NCBI GenBank assembly: GCA_026260175.1
Contig: JAKCWW010000021.1
Coordinates: 133,619-197,618, forward strand
Origin: Reticulitermes lucifugus
Lineage: Eukaryota > Arthropoda > Insecta > Blattodea > Rhinotermitidae
Length of the DNA: 64,000 nucleotides
Direction of reading: 5' to 3'
Positions within the stretch are counted from its first letter, which is position 1, and the number at the start of each line of letters is the position of its first letter. The position numbers were made by a program, and so were the translations under genes. The notes below the pieces were generated by a model. That model made no database searches and was not told the origin of the DNA. It saw nothing but the letters and a program-made list of their open reading frames with translations. Below are positions 1-11,910 of this stretch, one piece after another.

Positions 1-1904
1 GGGATACCTGATGTAGAAACTGTAGCTAGGGTTGAGATTTTGTTTTGCTTCGAAGTCTTCATATACCGCCCGATTTCCTACTTATTAAGAAACAATTTAT
101 CCTAGTGTAATACGTTTCTGCCCAGTTGTTGCATTTTTATGTCTCTCATAATAAGGTACGCTGGAAGATTATGAAATATGGGCCAACATGAGCAAAAACA
201 ATGTAGAAATAATACGTGTTAGTAAAGTTTTTAAAATTTCTCTCAGTGCATACCTTTCATTTTGAGGGCCAAATCACTCAGCCACTGACTGCTATAGTTG
301 GTCATGCTGTGTGAAAGAAATGGGTCTCTATTTTGTAGTGCAAACCGAGTCTAGGCATTTCTTGTGAATTCCGTGTTTGTTTCCTTTGAAATTTCAATAT
401 GCTTTATGCTAGTATACAGATATTCAGAACTAAATGCGCGTGTGTGTTTCTGTAAAGAGCTGGGTTTATTAAACCTTTTACGACAAAGCCTGACGTAAAC
501 ATTACAGAATTTAACAGGCCTTACCCAATATATTAGGACGAGAACACTCTAAAGGTAGAAATATTTATATAATACTTGTAACGGCATATTGTAAAATTAC
601 ATTAGATGGAACATGTTCAGACCCACCCAATGAAATGTCAGAAATCAATAAAGCATTGTTTCCATTGAAACAAGCGATTATTAATTATATTAAAAATATA
701 TAGCCGACGACATGTTTCGACTTCTAAGTCATATTCATCCTCATATCATATGTACTGAGGTATTAAACATGAACATGCCACTTAATTAGAAGGATTAAGG
801 ACTGAATTCTTTAAGATTTTTTTAAGTGGTTAAAGTTTCGTATTTTTCCCTTCGTTTACGTATTACATGCCGTAACTTTGTCCGTAAATAAAGATAAAAT
901 ATTACCTCAAATCTTTTAAGAATTAAATTGCTGTGTTGTGTTTCTTGTACACGAAACTTAGATCAGCATCTTAGTGGGTCAGCAAATAGGATTACAATTT
1001 TTAGGAGTTACAGAATGAGACATTCATAATAAAATTCAGTTATCTTCTACGGCACACACTTCTTCGTGATGTTTACAGATAATGTTGATAATAGCCTCTT
1101 TAGTCTATTAGTTATTCTTGCTTACAGTTGGGGTATATACTTTCTTATTGTGTAATGTTCCGGTGAATGGTTTACTGACCCATTTCGTCTTTGGTTGTAG
1201 AATTATTAAAGGTTTAAGTTGCAATTATGTTATGTGATGTGGTGGAGCGCGACGAACTTTCTATAAAACATATTTTATGTTATGTTAGAAGAATTTATTG
1301 ACGACGTGCTGTCGTGGTTAGCTGCAGAATTAGCAGAGTCTGCAACTAACTGCAACGCAATTCTGAATATAGTAAATAAAAGGTTGTGTCAACGGTAACA
1401 TTGCGTCGTTTATCATATCACACAGACAATGGGATGCCCCCTGAAAGAATATCCGAGATCTTAAGATTCTGGGAAGGAAGCATTAGAAGGGGCGGTGAGA
1501 CAGACTGTCGCAACATCCACATTACACATTTATTTCATTTGCTTTAAACATAGCATGAATAAAAGTAAACATAAATCTGACTCTCAGGGAAAGCGTGTGA
1601 TGTAGACGGATGGATATAATCTGGAGAGAAGAGGCAGGCACCACTTTCCTCTGTAAATTTGGTAGCTGCTGACAGACTATAGACTGTCGTAACTAGGAAG
1701 ACCAAAATACAAGTTTTTAATCACAGTGAAAACCCGTACACGTTGTAGAGAAAACCACAGACTCTAATTCCACACGTGTGTTCAAAAGTGCAACCCTCCG
1801 AAGCCAGAGATAAATCTCACAGCAGCCCCATAATAAGACGTTCGGAAAGCGATCTCGCTGAGGCAATTTTAAAGCTTGCTGCCTTCTGGAATGTGACGCC
1901 GTAT
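1..1904. other. Repeat-poor AT-rich stretch
   Basis: Apart from the hairpin motif at 704-740, I see no repeat, splice-flanked frame or RNA gene here. Confidence 0.5.
704..740 (-). other. Hammerhead-like hairpin motif, copy 1
   Basis: Minus strand: GACT and AGTC pair around a TAGA loop and are followed at once by GAAACATGTCG. A degenerate TGA-rich segment stands where CTGANGA occurs in the better copies. No inverted repeat was found around it. Confidence 0.35.
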
Positions 1905-1965
1905 AATTTTGTACATAGGTACCAACGTTTTAGAGGAACGACTGCCTGCATCTTCAAAGCACAAG
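1905..1965 (-). repeat. Old copy of the repeat seen at 58040 and 58720
   Basis: It shares GTACCAACGTTT and the downstream CTGCCTGCATCTTCA layout with the repeat at 58720-58835. On the minus strand it carries a worn hammerhead-like core: TTGAAGA, an AGG/CCT stem, AAAAC and GTTGGTACC. Confidence 0.4.
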
Positions 1966-3554
1966 ACGTGCTCTTCCACCAAACTACACACACATAACTC
2001 ACTACCAAACTACAACACATCACATCCTACAAGGCAGTTATCTTCAGATACATATGTTCATTAAATAATTACATAAAATATAAAAGAAAAGCCTGAGCAG
2101 TAAAATAAATTTCCCAAATTCTACATTCAAAAGGCGCATGTTCTGGTTACTCCTGTTGTTATATCAACGGGCAGATATTCACTAGAACTCCAATCTGTAT
2201 TTCCAGCCTACTCCTTGGAGCAGACTTATTTAAAAGACGAGAGTTATTCAGCTAGTGAAGCAATTCCACTCCTTAGCCTATATGTAATAAGTAGTGCAAG
2301 CTGAAAAGGACCTGCTGAGGCCGGTAAGCCTGCAGGCCTAACTGTAATGAGAACAGAAATACTCGTAACTTATTCTAGAAATGGCAGTGCTTTCACTAGG
2401 ACACAATCGTGTGGTAGGTCGTTCCTCTTGTGTGCCCTGCATATGGGCCTATGTGACTATTTTACCCTCTTTATCCTTTATATAATTCCATCGCACATGG
2501 ATTTGTGTGAGTGTGTGTACCATAGCGCTAACTACATAAACACACATTGACTCGTACGAGCTTTATGTTTCCCCGTTTTTCCCTCTCTTTGTACAAGCAA
2601 ACGTATGTAGCAGTGCCGCATGGGCAAGTCCCATAGAGAATTACAGTACACACACACACACACACACACTCGTACACGCACACAGACAAAAAAACAACTT
2701 CGATTTTCATTCATAATTTGATTTGCCATAATTCCAACATGCTGGCAGACAGGGTGTGTACGTCACTGTACAGGGCAAATCCCTGGGGACTGAAGAGGGA
2801 GAGAGACGGACGAAGAAAGAGAGGGTAACTCATTAGTTCTTCAAACATTGCCTTCGCCCTGGTCCTACCCTAGAGCAAGGAGGTTTAAATGGGGCGGACA
2901 TGGACCACAGAGTCAAGGAGGATTCTACAGAAGAGACTGACGGGGCAATATTTTAGTACTTCATTGCATGCCTGAAGAAACAAGGTTGAAAAGTATCATT
3001 GGTTACTTATATTACATTCATCCTGAATCACTCTGTTTAACGTCGGCCCCTTTTTGTTTGAACATAAAAACAGTATTACACTCATTCATTTCTGTGAAAC
3101 AGAAATATTCCTTCTCCTTCCTCCATTCTGAAACACTGAGTCTCCAGCCTTCACCCTACCATTTCACCTTATAGATAAATATTTTACATGGCTTTAAAAA
3201 ACATACACAATTTTTAACATGTTCTAATAAAAACGTCACGACTTTCCTCTTTAACGTGGGCACCATAAAAATTCTGAGTCTCTGAAATACTCACTACCCG
3301 ACTTCCACTATTTTCTCTTGATGATACTGCACAAACCAGCCAACTCCGCATTTACACACGTTCCTTTTTACTCTAAGCGCCACTCATGGTCTCCTTTATA
3401 CTAGGGAACAAGCGATCAACTGTGTTACGGACAAAAAGTTAGGTCAGTCCTCACAGATTTACATGGAGATGCTTGAAAACTTCGCGGGCACTTGTACCGG
3501 TGGCAGAAACCTTACAGTGAGGCATCTAATACAGGAGAGGGACAAATAACAAAG
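1966..3554. other. Non-coding, only a CA microsatellite
   Basis: Several frames of 60-70 codons occur but none has homology, splice context or sensible composition; the minus-strand frames over 2530-2730 are read-outs of the CA repeat. Confidence 0.5.
2648..2669. repeat. (CA)n microsatellite
   Basis: An uninterrupted AC dinucleotide run of about 11 units. Confidence 0.95.
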
Positions 3555-3830
3555 CAGTGCCATGGCTCAGGCGGTTAGTCGCCGGCCTCTCACCGCGGAG
3601 GCCTGGGTTCGATCCCGGATCAGTCCATGTGGGATTTGTGGTGGATAAAGTGGCACTGAGACAGGTTTTTCCCCGAGTACTTCGGTTTTCGTCTGTCAAT
3701 TTCATTCCACCGGCGCTCCATTACTTGGAAAAATGAAAAACTAGTCATCTTCATCACAGGGTTGCACAATAAGCCTCAAGGCTGCGGTGCTTCCGTAGCA
3801 TCTGCTGCGGGGCCCTTCACCAGAAAAAAG
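3555..3830 (+). mobile_element. SINE family S1, tail type A
   Basis: A tRNA-derived head has an A box in TGGCTCAGGCGGTTAG and a B box in GGGTTCGATCCCGG. The family body TGTGGGATTTGTGGTGG follows, then a tail with CAGGGTTGCACAATAAGCCT and a short A-rich end. Nearly full length; no clear target duplication. Short frames inside it are SINE sequence. Confidence 0.85.
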
Positions 3831-5117
3831 AAAGACACTCATAGTAGCAGACAATGAGCTGCACGCTTTTCTCCGCGTTTGGCAAGAACCATGCAACATA
3901 CACTGGCGGTCTTTCGAAACACGGTTTCTAGCTGGCATAACAGCAAGTAGCTTTATCCGTCCATAAATGTTTACATGAATTTCAGTGGATTAACACATCG
4001 CATCTTTGCAAGTAAATGTGATCCAAGTCAAAACTGTAACATTTTACAGGAACTGAAGGAGAAAGATTGAAAGGAATAATAGCTTGAAAATTAACTTAAA
4101 GACAGCAGGCCTGTGTATGTAAATTTTTCTATAGATTCACGCTAATATAGGCTTGGACAATTTTGCATAGTGGCGTCTTCAGTGCGGAGTACTTATACAA
4201 TCTAAAATGAAAATTTTGACTTGTGCAACTTTTCTCGCGAAGGTACGGATTATGCAAAAATATTCTTCACAAAATCGGCACTAAACACTCTGCGTTTGAC
4301 GTATCACTATTTAGAGTCATTATTCTTTGCATAATATTAGGCAATTTTAAAACACGTGACTTTAGATTCAGTTTTTTTCTTCAAAATTTATGAGTGCAGC
4401 ATGTGTTCGGGAAAATCGGGTTATTTGACAAATAATGACCTTGAATTTCGATATAAGACCATACACGTATTTTAGGAAGAGTATTATTAAAAGAAACATG
4501 TCTATAAAGGTTGTGTAAATGGAATATTCTGAATTTCTTTTGTGTTTCTTTACTATTACCAGATGCAAGTCTGTTGGTCCAAAGGTAATGCATCACAATA
4601 GATACATCTATACAGTTTATTGTAAATTAACTTAAATAGGGCATTTCCAAGCAGTTCTGTATACTAAGAAAAGGCCACCTGTTTTTCAGTTAGAAACAAA
4701 AGTCAAGGAAGAAGTCGCTGCATCTCACACAAAGACTACAGGACAATTTGATCATTCATATCGATGTCGTGTCAGTGCATCAGAAGATCTCATTGCCGCT
4801 GTGGCCCTTCAGTCCTGTGAACGGAAAATAACTTTGGCTAGTGCTGTGTAAAGTAAAAAGGTAAGTGATTACAGGAAAAGTACTGCTTCCGATGACAGGT
4901 TACAGTTATTTTCCCACGTAACGCAGAGAAAATGGTAACTAGGACAGCCAATAAGAGTCTAGATTTGAAAGAGGCAATTCCTGCACACAAAGTGACTGAC
5001 CCGTCATTCTGCTCGCTTCATGTGTGAACCGCACTTGACATATCATCGCATAAAAGGTTACTGGCAGTGGACATTTCGTTCAGCGCTCCTAGCAAACTAA
5101 TTAACCACATACATTGT
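3831..5117. other. Unassigned AT-rich DNA
   Basis: Nothing recognised. The overlapping minus frames near 4370-4600 are AT-driven. Confidence 0.5.
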
Positions 5118-5430
5118 GCAAACTGGAGCCGGGATTGCTCTCTCAATAGAGTGACTATACTACTGGCTGGCCGGCCGAGAAATTGGGGTTCAGTTCCCGG
5201 CAGTGACAAGAGATATTTCTATTTTCACAGCTTTCAGACCGACTATGGGGCACATACCGCCTCCCATCCAAGACGCAAGGGATTAAAGCTGTCAGGTCGT
5301 AGAGCTGAAAAATCAACTTCTTCGAGTTCTGAGATTAAGAATGCATGGCGTTATACCTCCTCTTCTCAAATGTCTTCATGGCATGGAGCAATAAGGCACA
5401 GGGCCAAATTTGCCTTTACTATAGTAAAAA
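5118..5430 (+). mobile_element. SINE family S3, degraded copy
   Basis: The B-box-like GGGTTCAGTTCCCGG is followed by GTGACAAGAGATATTTCT, as in the cleaner copy at 62084. The end, CCTTCATGGCATGG, matches the family tail. The middle has diverged heavily. Confidence 0.65.
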
Positions 5431-7837
5431 TGTTCATTGTAAATGTAATATTTATTCAGATGGTTACAAATTCCACGCCCTTTAAAAACCCAAAACATCA
5501 TCAAACTTTTCACAAAATCCCGCCATTGGTTCCGTTCTACTCCTAACAAGTCCAGTCCACACTCTCAAACTACAATTGAGATCGCACTTCCAAAGCTCGC
5601 TTAGAACATGGAAGTGTGTTGCCGTTTCCCTGTGTTATGCTCTGTAACTCCGAACATCTAATCTTACAATGCAAGCAATCATTTCATTTTTCTCCATATA
5701 CATAGACTTAAAAATCCCCACAAGAAAAAATGCCAAAGTTTGCAAAAGTTTTAGGGCTAAGAAGAAGAAAAAGAACTGAATATATCAATCGACTTAACAA
5801 ATTATAATAATTATAATTATAAACAACTCTTGATTGTAATGACAGAATTATAATTATGCTCACTGGAATAATTATTATAATACTTAAGACAAATTTTACA
5901 CCATTTTTCACAGATTTAATGTATGTTAAGATTTCTTTGGGCTCCTTCAACCTGAAGTTGAAGACATAATTGTTTTCGTGACGTCAGTAACTATTTACCA
6001 GTCGACATGGTGTACACATCCCAGAAGACCAGAAGCTTCAGCAACAACGCTGTGGAAATGTTAAATATGAATATACATTTTTGCACCGTTGTTTCTACAG
6101 CTTCAATTCGTGGATAGAAGGCCGTTGTCAAATTTTGCTTTTACTCCAGCAACATAACTGAGGAGCACTGTTAGTCTTTGACAAGCTACCAGCCACTACG
6201 TAGTTCTGGATGAAGTCAGCCTTCTCTTCTCCGACGAGCGAGTAAACGTTGGTTGGTTTGGAACGAGCTGGGTGAAGGGAATGCTGGATAGCAAGAAAAA
6301 ATTTTGAGCACACCACCGGTACGGAAGAATGAGGGGTGCAAAGTTGACTTTGTGGAAGAGAGAGTGTGGTTGCAAGTCACAGGAGGGCTTCCCGCTCATC
6401 TCTGGCTTACATTTAAATGATAAGGTTTCCTTTTCTGTTAGGTAATTGAACACTTTTCTTCGATTATATACATATTTTCATCAGGCGCAGCACCAGTTAT
6501 CCGACTGTTTCATAGAGATTAAAGTGAAATGTGACAATACATATAAGGTTATTGTATTATCAAATTTCATTAATATGTATAATTAATGTATTTTTTCGAT
6601 TTATGTCGCACAAAGGAGTTTTAAAATGAAAATAAATCCCCTGTTGTTTTCTCTCATGCCGTCTACATTGGAAAGTTACAGTTGCTTAACTGGTAACGGA
6701 GTTTCATTATCATGTTCACAAATGTCCGCCACTGATACCGATATCAAGCCAGATGAATCCCTTCCAGAACACACTACCCTACTTCTTTAAGATAAATTAT
6801 AATCACATTATTCCATTCAAGTCTTATTCTTCTAAGTACCTTCCCTTCAAATGTTTTAATAAAAGTTTGTAAGCATTCTCATATCGCGTATGCGTGCTAC
6901 ATACTCAGCTCATCTCACCCACTTTGATTTTATGGCCTTGATTATATTTGGTGTAGCGTTCCTTTCTCTTCACCTTCGTTTCTTCTCTATTAAGTCCAAA
7001 TATTATCCTCATCATCCTATCTTCAAACACTCTTATTCCTTATTTTTATCAAATTGAAAACCCACAAAAACAACAGCCAAAATTACAATTTTTAGGTTTT
7101 TAATTCTCACGTTTTTCCAGTAACAGACGGGAAGATACAAGATTCTGATCTGAGTAACTAAATATGATAATAAAGCAATATACTTGAAAAGGTAAGGTAA
7201 ACTAAGCAGAAAATTCCGTAATCTGTTCCTCTCCAACAGTATGTTAATATTCCAATAATACACACCACTTCCCCCCACACTGAGTAATGTCGTAGCCTTC
7301 CTACAAACGAGCAGAATTACGTCCACGACGACAAGAGTTAAAAATACAGCACGACTCTACATGAGGAGCGTGTTGTAGGAGGTACACACCACCACATACA
7401 CAAATCGCATGATGCAGTCGCCAGATGAACAGCATAAAAAAGGTAGATAGAAGGGGTAAAACTAGGTCGAAAGACTGAATTATTCACCAACGTCCAACCA
7501 ATTAGGTACCTCTAGACTTTTCTGTACTGCAGCTGAATCGGTAAATCCTTGTCTGACTCGTGACACAAGTAAAGGTAGGAAGGGGTACAAAGGGGTTCAA
7601 AGGCTTTAATATATTTTAAAATTCGCAAGATAATTCAGGGAAACAAAAAAAATGCTACAGGGCTTAAGCATGATTAAACGTTCACAGGGATTGTCGTGCA
7701 AGAGCATGTGTACTGAATACTGCATGGTCCGCAACTGATGAACTTCAAATATACGACTCTTGCGGAAACAGTACACCTACTTCTATAGCAATGATAATAA
7801 TTATTAAAAGACAAAACAAAGGCACACGGGGAGTGGA
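5431..7837. other. Unassigned stretch with one weak exon-like frame
   Basis: On the minus strand near 6200-6290 a TTCTTGCTATCCAG acceptor-like site precedes an open segment (SKPTNVYSLVGEEKADFIQ) and a poor GTAGTG donor. Otherwise AT-rich, with a palindromic AATTATAATTATAA-like patch near 5800-5830. Confidence 0.4.
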
Positions 7838-8068
7838 ATTATAGCGCCACTCATCCTTCACCTGCAGAAGATGGAGGTGAGTGGTCAGCCTCAAGCCCAG
7901 GCCGCTTTACCCACCCCTTCCCCTTTTCCGTGGAAAGTGCCTCGGTACCCATTAGACAGGAGGTCAGGTGGGCCATGAAGCTGGTCTCGACGCTTTGAAG
8001 AAATGATAAACCACTTCTCCCTGCCAGGAATCGAAACATGATTCCTCGAATATCCAGCCACGTAGCCT
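7838..8068 (-). mobile_element. SINE family S3 copy
   Basis: The minus strand carries a B-box-like GTTTCGATTCCTGGCAGG, then the GGGTACCGAGGC and GTAAAGCGGCC blocks of the family. The 3' tail block is missing. Confidence 0.65.
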
Positions 8069-9088
8069 AGTCACCATATCGACAACACTATCCAGTCTCC
8101 AAATATCACGTAATAGACCATATTGATACTTTCGTTACTACCAAAGTAGAGCTGAGTTTGTTTGGTAAATATGCAGCATGAATTAGATGTTTCTAAACAA
8201 TGTTTCTTGCGCCACGGTACAGCAACTTCAGTGAAGAATTCAGTTCCTCAATCGGTCAAAAAATTTCCTGAATTTACGGAGACTAATATTCATCACAAAG
8301 TTCGTAACTGACTGCCACTGAACTCTTCCTAACCAGAGTCATTTAAATTAAGCAAATACTGTTATAACATATCTCTTAGATCTCTCTCTCTCCCTTTCTC
8401 TCTGTTCTTGTAAAGCAGCGAAAGCAGGCTAAAACATAGGTTGACAGAAATTGTTATAATGTACTGAAAATAGGTGTTCCATTTGTAAAAATTTGGGTTT
8501 CATAACAATGAATAGTTAAGAGTGGCTGATCGTTGAAGACCTAAACAGGTTTCAGAGAGACAGAGAGCGTGTGTATTCGTTTGTCCTTAGCAGTTCTTGA
8601 AGCAACTGAGGAAATTTGACAAAACTTCATATGAACGTCGTAACAGGTACGCTACCCTACATAACATTTTAATTCCTTGCGATCGTAGAATCCTAAAATT
8701 TTATGCACTTAAAACCTTTAAAGTAAGTAACTTTCGGTTAGGTCATATGTAAAATCCAAACAAAGATTTCGCGAATTTTCTATTTAGCCTTTCTTGTGAC
8801 TGTTGTAACTAATTAATTTTTACATACAGAAATATGAAAGTGGTAAGCAGGCCGATTTCGAAAGAATCGACATCATTTATAAAAAAACATTCTTTATGTT
8901 AAAATTACAAACATAGCAATGGACCACGATGCATAAAATACACGTGAAAACTCCCATGTTCAGGGAAGCTACAACAGTGGGTGCTATGCACAGAAATGTG
9001 GAATTATGGATTTATAACGCCTGCTAATCTGTTTACATGTGTAAAGGAATATAAACTTGGTACATTTTAGGTTCTTAGAGCAATGTTG
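8069..9088. other. Unassigned stretch
   Basis: Only the CT-rich microsatellite is recognisable. Confidence 0.5.
8381..8404. repeat. (CT)n-rich microsatellite
   Basis: A short interrupted TC dinucleotide run. Confidence 0.8.
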
Positions 9089-9242
9089 CTGAAAACTCAA
9101 GTCTTTTGGATTGTTACGCTGTGTCGTAAGCAGGTCTCGACGTTTCGAAGGGTTATTCTGGCTTCATCTTCAGGGTAAAACAGTCCCCTCGTGGTCTGCT
9201 TGATCCTGATGATGAAGGTACCCAGAAGACTTGAATCTTCAG
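9089..9242. repeat. Foldback element with hammerhead-like core
   Basis: Terminal inverted repeats of 23 bp (9089-9111 and 9220-9242) match at 19 positions; both contain the TCAAGTCTT core. Inside, the minus strand reads CTGAAGA, T, a GAAG/CTTC stem and GAAACGTCGAG. A second CTGATGATGAAG lies on the plus strand at 9205-9216, so half-motifs face each other. The CTTTTGGAT end resembles CTTCTGGGAT of the foldbacks at 45329 and 49618. Confidence 0.6.
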
Positions 9243-9825
9243 ACACAAACTTGTCAAGTTTCTTCGTAAATTGTTGTTATGCGTTGTAATACATGCAATT
9301 TAAATTTTGGACGGTTTTATCATTATCGTGTGTCGAGGTGCTGGAAAATTTACTAGTCACTCAGCAATGAGATGTCAAAGCTTTCGTGCCTTCCGTTTGA
9401 CGTGACACTTCTGACCGGCGACAAATTTTGTTACAAACACACTGTTAGAGAGGGAAACGTGCTGCGTTTCTTAAAGCACCCAGAAGGCAATAATTTCGAG
9501 CTTACTGGAAGGCAGACTTTTGAGAAAGCAAACATTCCTGTAAACCGTGATTGATTGAAAGAACTAATTTACAGTGAAAATTGCTTTTTAAAAGACCCCT
9601 GTGTTGCGTTTCCTGAACCGAACAGAAAAGAAATGCGCAGCAAATGAAGCAGCAAGTTGAAAATTTCCAAACGTAGAAATTAAAGCTACTCGTACAACGG
9701 ATATACGATGTTTAATGTAATATTAGCCGTGAAGAAGACGAAAGGCAAAAAAAGAACTTAAAATTCTGTGACACACTATCTCAATTTAATTCTTTATTGA
9801 TTGCCGTAATAAACCAACAGAGATG

Positions 9826-9960
9826 ATATCTCACTGTGGAGGCCCAGGTTCGATCCCATACCAATCATAGTACGATTTTTGGTGATCAATGTGGCACTTG
9901 GACAGGGCTTTCTCTTTTATCTACCTCCGATGCTATGTAACGTTAGCAAATTACGTCATG
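9826..9960 (+). mobile_element. SINE family S1, degraded
   Basis: It keeps CTCACTGTGGAGGCCCAGG, the B box GGTTCGATCCCA and the AATGTGGCACTTGGACAGG body, then a worn type B tail (CCGATGCTATGTAACGTTAGC). Confidence 0.6.
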
Positions 9961-9982
9961 AAAGAAAAAGGAAACTAAACAT

Positions 9983-10122
9983 AGATGATGATAACTGATA
10001 ATGATAATTATGATGATGATGTTGATGTTGATGTTGATAATGCCGACGACAATGACGATGAAGACGACGGTGACGACGACGACAATGACGATGAAGACGA
10101 TGATGATGATGATGATGATGAC
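9983..10122. repeat. Compound (GAT/GAC)n trinucleotide repeat
   Basis: About 140 bases of GAT, GAC, GTT and AAT triplets. The long acidic or His-rich frames across it on either strand are products of the triplet period, not genes. Confidence 0.95.
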
Positions 10123-11305
10123 AAGAACATAAGTCACGTCCGTTCATGTCTCATCACCAACACAGGCCAGAGTCCAAAATATAAGAATTACTTATGAAAA
10201 TGAAGCTTTCGAAAACTTAGTGAACACCATGAATAATCGAAATTATATTAATCACAAAATTAAATTCCGAGAAAGCTTGCTATTAAATAGCTTTGCCCTT
10301 TATCTCCCTCAGTCTTTTATGTAAGCCTGAACACTGAAATACTCATAGCTCTACAGTTTCATCTTCCGTGTTTTAAGGCTTACGACTCGCTCTCAGGAAA
10401 ACACGTAAAATTAGAATAACTGATAAGTTCCGACTGAAGTGCCGTCCTAAGAGAAAAGAATTATCGAAAGAACCTTATACGAAAACCTTTCGTATGAATT
10501 AGTCCATGCAACGTAGTCTAGGCTCTAACAAGTAACCCACATGGCCAATAGATGTTAGAATAAAAAAAGGAATAGTATTGTCTCTTCCACTGGTGCACGG
10601 ATGACAGACTATCCTTCAGTTCCTTCTATTCCGCACATATGGTGTCACATTCTGTTTCACTGCGCTTAAAGCTCTTATTAAAATAGGAGGACGTTTATTG
10701 CCTAAATGTCTTCTGACCAAGAAAGATCCTAAAGGATGGAGTAGGTTATTCAGTTTGTTAGTTTAGCTAAAATTAGCCTGTGTCAACGAAAATTTATGTT
10801 CCGAGTAGTGCATGAAGAGTTCTAGTTAAGACAATGTAATAGCTGCGCCCCTGGTACAGAGTCTGCTTCCAGCAGTTGATAATTATGCGGCTATGAATAA
10901 CGTTCCTATTATATGAAATTCGAGAATCCGTAACCTGCAAGAAAAAGGCAGGCTTCAGATTCTATTAAGTACCTTATTTCGGTCAAACTTTAATAACAAG
11001 AGGAAGTATAAAAACGACTTTAGAAACAGTAACACACAATACTCATTTCAGTTCATTACCTTAACGAAGTTAATGAATCGAAATCCCTTAAAATGCCTGA
11101 AATACAGAACTATTTATGTGGGATAGAGTCTCATAGCATTATATGTAGATTTCTTATATAGATTTTCATTGGAATCGGAGAATGAATGTGGAAAGTACGG
11201 ACAGACATTAATTTACGCCTTTAAATAAAGGATGGCCTGCATAATACGGATTCACGAAACTCACACTTGCTGGACAATTTTCTGTAAAGAACTCCCACGC
11301 CGAAT
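10123..11305. other. Unassigned stretch between the triplet repeat and the exon candidate
   Basis: No repeat family or further exon was found that could join to the candidate exon at 11455-11606. Confidence 0.45.
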
Positions 11306-11454
11306 TTAATGGACATCTGACAAACGGTTTAGTCGCCTAACAATCGCGGATACACGATATTTACGTAAATCCAGCGTTATGGAGAACAATAGAAGCTGCT
11401 GAATTGACAAAATTAAGAACGCGTAAGAATTAGGAACAAAATAATTGTACTTAC

Positions 11455-11606
11455 AGGTTGTCTGGGCTTGATCGTCGGTTTGTGTTTTTATTTTGAGAAC
11501 GAGACGGTGATCAAAGTCCAGAAACCCAGCACTCATGATCCTAAGATGTAATATATCATCGTCAGCACCTCTCAGAAAGTAGGCGTAACTCACACTGGAT
11601 CTAGGG
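11455..11606 (-). CDS. Candidate internal exon of an unidentified gene
   Basis: Read leftward, a strong acceptor (TTCCTAACAG, AG at 11608-11607) and a strong donor (GTAAGT starting at 11454) bracket 152 bases that are open throughout: one base, 50 codons, one base. The peptide begins PRSSVSYAYFLRGADDD and continues through LHLRIMSAGFLDFDHRL to KIKTQTDDQAQTT. It has a balanced composition, an acidic patch, and no repeat character. The open frame extends beyond both splice sites (11306-11659), so openness alone proves little; the pairing of both sites with the frame is the argument. I do not recognise the family. It is on the same strand as Cyclin D but about 35 kb downstream, so it would belong to another gene. 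It could also be a chance frame. Confidence 0.4.
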
Positions 11607-11649
11607 CTGTTAGGAACATGAAAAGCCTGTGTCAGTAAATAGAGCCAGT

Positions 11650-11910
11650 GCTGTGACATGGGTCAGGCGGTTAGTCGCCGGCCTCTCATCGCGGAGGTCC
11701 GGGTTCAATCCCGGGTCAGTCAATGTGGGATTTGTGGTGGACAAAGTGGCACTGGGACAGGTTTTCCCCTGTCAAGTTCATTCCACTGGTGCTCCATTAC
11801 ACGGAAAAACGAAAAAATTAATCATCTTCATCACAGGGTTGCACAATAAGCCTGAAGGCTGCGGTGCGTCAGTAGGATCTGCTGCGGGGCCCTTTACCAC
11901 AAAAAAAAAA
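11650..11910 (+). mobile_element. SINE family S1, tail type A, with 7-bp target duplication
   Basis: Head A box GGTCAGGCGGTTAG, B box GGGTTCAATCCCGGG, body TGTGGGATTTGTGGTGG, tail CACAGGGTTGCACAATAAGC and a terminal A run. AGCCAGT flanks it at 11643-11649 and 11911-11917, as expected of LINE-driven insertion. Confidence 0.87.

Noticed and set aside
5067-5546. 159-codon plus-strand frame
   Set aside because: It crosses a decayed S3 SINE and has no protein-like conservation.
9943-10197. Acidic and His-rich open frames on both strands
   Set aside because: They are read-outs of the GAT/GAC triplet repeat.
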